Shown: positions 59,866 through 64,000 of the stretch, piece by piece
Layout of the letters: the number at the start of each line of letters is the position of its first letter
How positions within the stretch are numbered: the first letter of the stretch is position 1
Source of the DNA: Frateuria_A sp051900425
Lineage (GTDB): Bacteria > Pseudomonadota > Gammaproteobacteria > Xanthomonadales > Rhodanobacteraceae
Assembly: GCF_051900425.1 (NCBI RefSeq)
Contig: NZ_JBHZGK010000009.1
Location: 1 to 64,000 of the forward strand
Direction of reading: 5' to 3'
DNA length: 64,000 nucleotides
Notes under the pieces: model-generated
The model's database searches: none
What the model was told of the DNA's origin: nothing
What the model saw: the letters and a program-made list of their open reading frames with translations, nothing else
Program-made: the position numbers and the translations under genes

Positions 59866-59942
59866 TGGTAGCGGGGGCAGGATTCGAACCTGCGACCTTC
59901 GGGTTATGAGCCCGACGAGCTGCCAGACTGCTCCACCCCGCA
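59866..59942 (-). tRNA. Initiator tRNA-fMet (CAU)
   Basis: A 77-base tRNA with encoded CCA (complement of 59866-59868). The anticodon arm GGG-CTCATAA-CCC has anticodon CAU and the three G:C pairs that mark initiator tRNA. The D arm GTGGAGCAGTCTGG and T arm with GGTTCGAATCC are standard. The first pair is unpaired, U1 with U72, where E. coli has C1 and A72. Its place just upstream of rimP-nusA equals that of metY in E. coli. A terminator follows at 59827-59847. Confidence 0.95.
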
Positions 59943-60012
59943 TCAGAGTCCGCAAACTATAGCGGCATGGCCGATTTCTTGCAAGCTTTTTGACAACAAT
60001 CACGGACAATTT

Positions 60013-60076
60013 TGTAGAAGCGCACCTGTTCCGCGACCGGGTGCACGACGGTCGCGCGCAAGGTGCCCTCCTACGA
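60013..60076. repeat. Degenerate REP-like palindrome
   Basis: TGTAGAAGCGCACCTGTTCC and a partner arm ending GGTGCCCTCCTACGA around GGGTGCACGAC. It belongs to the 8408 family but has several mismatches. Lies between nuoN and the tRNA gene. Confidence 0.75.
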
Positions 60077-60079
60077 CGA

Positions 60080-61519
60080 TCAGCTGGCGAACGCCGCGCG
60101 GCACCAGCCCAGCAGCGGACCCCAGTACAGGCCCAGCGCCAGCAGCACCAATGCGTTGAGCGACAGCACCGTGCGCAGCACGCCGTCCGCCTGCGGGCGC
60201 ATTTCCAGGCCCTCGGCCGGCTTGTCGAAGTACATGACCTTGACCACGCGCAGGTAGTAGTACAGGCCGATGATGGCGAACACCACGCCAACGAGCGCCA
60301 GCCACATCATGCCCGCGTCGATGGCCGCCTTGAGCACCAGCAACTTGGCAAAGAAGCCGAACAGCGGCGGCACGCCGGCCAGCGAGAACATCGCCAGCAT
60401 CATCAGGAACGCCATCCACGGCGAACGCTGGTTGAGGCCCTTGAAATCGTCGATCTCCTCGCACTCGAAGCCGGCACGCGCCAGCGCCAGGATCACGCCG
60501 AACGCCGCGGTGCTCATCAGCGCGTAGCAGATGGCGTAGAACATCGCCGCGGCGTAGCCCTCGGGACCGGCATTGACCAGGCCCAGCAGCAGGAAACCCA
60601 TGTGCGAGATCGTCGAGTAGGCCAGCAGGCGCTTGAGGTTGGTCTGCACGATGGCGACCAGGTTGCCGATCGCCAGCGAGACGACCGCCAGCACGGCCAG
60701 CATCATCTGCCACTGCCCCGCCATGCCGCCCATGCCCGACTCGAGCAGGCGGTAGGCCATGCCGAAGGCGGCAATCTTCGAAGTCGAGGCGACGAAGGTG
60801 GTGACCGAGGTCGGCGCGCCCTGGTAGACGTCCGGGATCCACATGTGGAACGGCGCCACGCCCAGCTTGAAGCTGATGCCGACGATCATGAAGATCAGGC
60901 CGAAGACCATCAGGTTGGACATGCCCGCGTGCACCACCGCGCCGTGCAGCTGCGCCAGCGCCAGCGTGCCGGTGGCGCCGTAGACCATCGACATGCCGTA
61001 CAGCAGCATGCCCGAGGACAGCGCGCCCAGCACGAAGTACTTGATGGCTGCCTCGGAGGAGAGCTGCGAGTCGCGGTTGAGCGCCACCAGGCCGTACGAG
61101 CACAGCGTCAGCAGCTCCAGCCCCAGGTAGACCATCACCAGGTTGCCGGCCGAGACCAGCAGCATGGCGCCGATGGTGGCGAAGATCATCAGCGTGTAGA
61201 ACTCGCCCTGGAACAGCTTGCGTTCCTGCATGTACGGCCGCGAGAACACGAAGATCAGGGCGGTGCAGAGCAGTGCAAAGACCTTGAGGATCTCCGCCGC
61301 CGCGTCGCGCACGAACATGCCGCCGAAGGCGGTCACCGTCACGTCCGGCTGGCCGGCAACCACGAGGTAGATGCCCACCAGGACGACCAGGATCGAAACC
61401 CAGTGCAGGATGTTGCGTTGCTCGGGCTTCATCCAGGCGTCCAGCAGCAACAGGAGGCACGCCGCCGCCACCAGATAGAACTCCGGCAGCATGATCATGA
61501 TGTCGTTGAGATTCGGCAT
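60080..61519 (-). CDS. nuoN: NADH-quinone oxidoreductase subunit N
   Basis: A 479-residue membrane proton-pumping subunit of complex I with 14 expected helices. It opens MPNLNDIMIMLPEFYLVAAA, with SQLSSEAAIKYFVLGALSSG, a lysine-bearing segment GISFKLGVAPFHMWIPDVYQ and LLAYSTISHMGFLLLGLVNA. ATG at 61517-61519. Last gene of the nuo operon, 16 bases after nuoM. A degenerate palindrome follows. Confidence 0.96.
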   Translation of the reverse strand: MPNLNDIMIMLPEFYLVAAACLLLLLDAWMKPEQRNILHWVSILVVLVGIYLVVAGQPDVTVTAFGGMFVRDAAAEILKVFALLCTALIFVFSRPYMQERKLFQGEFYTLMIFATIGAMLLVSAGNLVMVYLGLELLTLCSYGLVALNRDSQLSSEAAIKYFVLGALSSGMLLYGMSMVYGATGTLALAQLHGAVVHAGMSNLMVFGLIFMIVGISFKLGVAPFHMWIPDVYQGAPTSVTTFVASTSKIAAFGMAYRLLESGMGGMAGQWQMMLAVLAVVSLAIGNLVAIVQTNLKRLLAYSTISHMGFLLLGLVNAGPEGYAAAMFYAICYALMSTAAFGVILALARAGFECEEIDDFKGLNQRSPWMAFLMMLAMFSLAGVPPLFGFFAKLLVLKAAIDAGMMWLALVGVVFAIIGLYYYLRVVKVMYFDKPAEGLEMRPQADGVLRTVLSLNALVLLALGLYWGPLLGWCRAAFAS

Positions 61520-61535
61520 TAGCGTGTGATCCCGC

Positions 61536-63044
61536 TTAGATCTTGTGAACGGCGAGCTGCTGCACCAACTGGGACACCGAAGCGTCCATCAGGTGGATCA
61601 GCGGCTGCGGCCAGATGCCCAGCGCCAGCACGGCAAGGGCAAAAGCGGCCAGCACGAACGTCTCGCGGCCGTTGATTTCCTTCATCTCGCGCACGTGCGG
61701 GTTGGTGATGTCGCCCCACAGCACGCGCTTGACCATCCACAACGTGTAGGCCGCGCCGATGATCAGGGTGAAGGCGGCGAACAGCGCGATCCACGGGTTG
61801 GCGCTGAAGCTCGCCAGCACGACCATGAATTCGCCGACGAAGCCGCTGGTGCCCGGCAGGCCGGAGTTGGCCATGGCGAACAGCACGTAGAAGAAGCCGA
61901 ACCACGGCATCACGTTGATCACGCCGCCGTAGTCCTTGATCTGGCGCGTGTGCAGACGGTCGTACATCACGCCGATGCAGGAGAACATCGCGCCCGAGAC
62001 GAAGCCATGCGAAATCATCTGCACCATGGCGCCCTGCATGCCGAGCTTGGCGGCATCGAGGTTGTTCGCGTCGCGCACCAGCATGAAGGCGATGAAGATG
62101 CCCAGCGTCACGAAACCCATGTGCGCCACGGACGAGTACGCCACCAGTTTCTTCATGTCGTCCTGCACCAGCGCCACGTAGCCGATGTAGACCACCGCGA
62201 TCAGGCTCAGCACGATGATCAGCCAGGCGAAGTGCTCGGAGGCGTCCGGCACGATCGGCAGGGTGAAGCGCAGGAAGCCGTATCCGCCGATCTTCAACAT
62301 CACCGCCGCCAGCACCACCGAGCCGCCGGTCGGCGCCTCCACGTGGGCATCCGGCAGCCAGGTGTGCACCGGAACCATCGGCACCTTGACGGCGAACGCA
62401 ATCAGGAAGGCGAAGAACAGCCAGGTCTGTTCCTTCATCGTCAGCGGCAGCATCGCCAGCGTGTGCAGGTCGAAGGTGCCGGCCTTCAGGTAAAGGTAGA
62501 TCAGCCCGATCAGCATGAAGATCGAGCCGAGGAAGGTATAGATGAAGAACTTCAGCGTGGCATAGACGCGCCGCGGGCCACCCCAGATGCCGATCAGGAT
62601 GAACATCGGGATCAGCATCGCTTCGAAGAACACGTAGAACAGCAACGCATCGGTGGCGCAGAACACGCCGATCATCAGGCCCTCGAGCACCAGCATGGCT
62701 GCCATGTACTGGTGCGGCTTGTCCTGGACCACCTCCCAGGCGCCTACGATGACCAGGATCGTGACGAACGTGGTGAGCAGGATCAGCGCCACCGAGATGC
62801 CGTCCACGGCCAGGCCGTAGTGCACGCCGAGCGAGGCGATCCAGACGTGGCTTTCGGTCAGCTGCATGGCGCTGTCGGCGGCGTTGTAGGCCGGCAGCAG
62901 GAACAGGCTGGCCACGAAGGCCAGCACCGCCACCAGCAGCGAAATCCAGCGCGCAAGGCCCGGTCGGGCCGAGCCGGCCAGCAGCACCGGGATCGCGCCG
63001 ACGATGGGGAGCCAGATCAGCAGGCTGAGCAAGTGATTGAACAT
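61536..63044 (-). CDS. nuoM: NADH-quinone oxidoreductase subunit M
   Basis: A 502-residue antiporter-like subunit of complex I. Recognisable are FEAMLIPMFILIGIWGGPRR with the conserved glutamate, FAVKVPMVPVHTWLPDAHVE with the pumping lysine, AVMLKIGGYGFLRF and LVAYSSVAHMGFVTLGIF. Slightly hydrophilic loops match the family. ATG at 63042-63044. Located between nuoL and nuoN with a 13-base gap upstream. Confidence 0.96.
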   Translation of the reverse strand: MFNHLLSLLIWLPIVGAIPVLLAGSARPGLARWISLLVAVLAFVASLFLLPAYNAADSAMQLTESHVWIASLGVHYGLAVDGISVALILLTTFVTILVIVGAWEVVQDKPHQYMAAMLVLEGLMIGVFCATDALLFYVFFEAMLIPMFILIGIWGGPRRVYATLKFFIYTFLGSIFMLIGLIYLYLKAGTFDLHTLAMLPLTMKEQTWLFFAFLIAFAVKVPMVPVHTWLPDAHVEAPTGGSVVLAAVMLKIGGYGFLRFTLPIVPDASEHFAWLIIVLSLIAVVYIGYVALVQDDMKKLVAYSSVAHMGFVTLGIFIAFMLVRDANNLDAAKLGMQGAMVQMISHGFVSGAMFSCIGVMYDRLHTRQIKDYGGVINVMPWFGFFYVLFAMANSGLPGTSGFVGEFMVVLASFSANPWIALFAAFTLIIGAAYTLWMVKRVLWGDITNPHVREMKEINGRETFVLAAFALAVLALGIWPQPLIHLMDASVSQLVQQLAVHKI

Positions 63045-63057
63045 GGAGCGTGCTTCC

Positions 63058-64000
63058 TTATTGCCCGATCTGCCCGGACCCGAAGACCCAGAACCCGCCC
63101 AGCAGCAGGATCAGGCCGAGAATCATCGCGAAGGCGTAGTGGTAGAGATAGCCGGACTGCAGGCGGCGCACGCCGGCGGCGATGCGCTGCACCAGGCCTG
63201 CCGAGCCGTTGACCAGCGCGCCGTCGATGACCGCCGCATCGCCGGCCTTCCAGAACAGCCGGCCCAGCGCCACGCCGCCGCGGGCGAAGATCGCGAAGTA
63301 CACGTCGTCGACCCAGTACTTGCGGTCCAGCACGATCCACAACGGCTTGAGCGCGCTCTTGATCCTGCCGGCCATCGCCGGGTTGAACAGGTAGATGTAC
63401 GTGGTGATCACGAAGGCCAGCGCGACCAACGCGAACGGCCAGCTGGCGAACCCGTGCAGCGCCATGGCCGCGGCGCCATGGAACTCGTGACCGAGTTCGC
63501 TGAGCACGTTGTTGGCCTCTTCCACGTGAATGGCCTGGCCGAACCAGTTGCCGAACAGCATCGGTCCGATCGTGAAAAAGCCCACCAGCAGCGACGGGAT
63601 CGCCAGCAGGATCAGCGGCAGCGTCACCACCCAGGGCGACTCGTGCGGCGCATGTTCCAGCTCGCCCGGCTTGTGGGCGTGATGCGCATCGTCCGAGGGC
63701 GCGTGATGTTCGTCCGCGTGGCCGTTGTGGGCATGCGCGTCGCCATGGACGGCGTGCGCATCATGCGCGTGGCCATGATGGCCCACCACCACGAAGCGTT
63801 CTTTGCCATGGAACGTCAGGTACATCTGACGGAAGGTGTAAAGCGCAGTGACGAACGCGCCCAGCAGCACGCAGAAATATGCGTAGCCGGATCCCCAGCG
63901 ATGCGACTCGCCGACCGCCTCGATGATGGCGTCCTTGGAATAGAAGCCCGAGGTGAACGGGATCGCCACCAGCGCCAGCGAACCGATCCACATGGTGATC
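63058..64000 (-). CDS. nuoL: NADH-quinone oxidoreductase subunit L, C-terminal part, cut by window edge
   Basis: About 313 C-terminal residues of this subunit lie in the window; the gene continues beyond 64000. SLALVAIPFTSGFYSKDAII is the conserved segment near the last pumping helices. Later follow the long amphipathic lateral helix region (DRKYWVDDVYFAIFARGGVA) and the final membrane helix YAFAMILGLILLLGGFWVFG. Between HGKERFVVVG and HESPWVVTLPLILL sits an insert of about 50 residues with 16 histidines. Stop TAA at 63058-63060. Confidence 0.95.
   Translation of the reverse strand, partial: ITMWIGSLALVAIPFTSGFYSKDAIIEAVGESHRWGSGYAYFCVLLGAFVTALYTFRQMYLTFHGKERFVVVGHHGHAHDAHAVHGDAHAHNGHADEHHAPSDDAHHAHKPGELEHAPHESPWVVTLPLILLAIPSLLVGFFTIGPMLFGNWFGQAIHVEEANNVLSELGHEFHGAAAMALHGFASWPFALVALAFVITTYIYLFNPAMAGRIKSALKPLWIVLDRKYWVDDVYFAIFARGGVALGRLFWKAGDAAVIDGALVNGSAGLVQRIAAGVRRLQSGYLYHYAFAMILGLILLLGGFWVFGSGQIGQ

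Noticed and set aside
59866..59942. Elongator tRNA-Met
   Set aside because: Three G:C pairs flank the anticodon loop and position 1:72 is unpaired, both initiator marks.

Overview
This window is a GC-rich (roughly two thirds G+C) chromosomal segment of a gammaproteobacterium. The gene content and order point to the Xanthomonadales and most likely the Rhodanobacteraceae (Dyella, Rhodanobacter, Luteibacter, Frateuria type). The pointers are the order initiator tRNA-rimP-nusA-infB-rbfA-truB-rpsO-pnp next to the end of a nuo operon, a class III PHA synthase pair, a homotetramer-type Sat in place of CysDN, and dispersed extragenic palindromes with a GTAGGAGCGC core. The taxon is an inference. Most of the window is core chromosome; only the left edge looks mobile.

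Layout. 0-0.8 kb: the start of an IS3-type transposase and a RelE/Phd-type toxin-antitoxin pair with a perfect operator palindrome over the antitoxin start codon. 0.9-6.9 kb: a solitary hutU, a secreted HExxH protein, and two tandem TolB-like beta-propeller genes, the second interrupted by one TGA at a tryptophan codon. 6.9-11.3 kb: fumC, purB, and a glutathione transferase divergent from an HxlR regulator. 11.7-22.1 kb: an almost complete assimilatory sulfate reduction locus (cysK, cysG, cysB, then cysJ-cysI-cysH-sat as one operon, and a divergent TauE/SafE-type permease). The cysB promoter and the cysJ/permease gap share a TTGGACGT/ACGTCCAA operator-like palindrome. 22.2-24.9 kb: a ribosomal oxygenase with a small partner gene, then two DUF5985-like membrane proteins with a winged-helix protein. 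25.3-32.7 kb: a 1783-residue soluble hybrid histidine kinase with nine nearly identical 92-residue HAMP units, followed by a REC-PAS-kinase-REC protein. 33.2-38.9 kb: sucA-sucB-lpd. 39-44.3 kb: LOG, AcuI, PilH-like regulator, CbpA, Hsp20, a 1-Cys peroxiredoxin and a decayed DoxX gene. 44.3-50.5 kb: gyrA, a GtrA-like protein, mtnA, phaC-phaE. 50.6-59.9 kb: the translation/RNA operon. 60-64 kb: nuoN, nuoM and the C-terminal part of nuoL, which runs off the window.

How the genes work together. Sat, CysH and CysJI take sulfate to sulfide, CysG makes the siroheme for CysI, CysK fixes sulfide into cysteine, and CysB is the expected regulator. CysH looks like the PAPS-using type, yet no APS kinase lies here. 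SucAB-Lpd, FumC and the Nuo subunits form central respiration. The 24-33 kb signalling cluster, with the poly-HAMP kinase, is the most unusual block. Non-coding features worth noting are a family of palindromes at five places, three clusters of a CTCTCCCC..GGGGAGAG repeat, a 114-117 bp duplication of the 3' end of sat, two stacked terminators between the initiator tRNA and rimP, and hairpins in both gaps of the suc operon.
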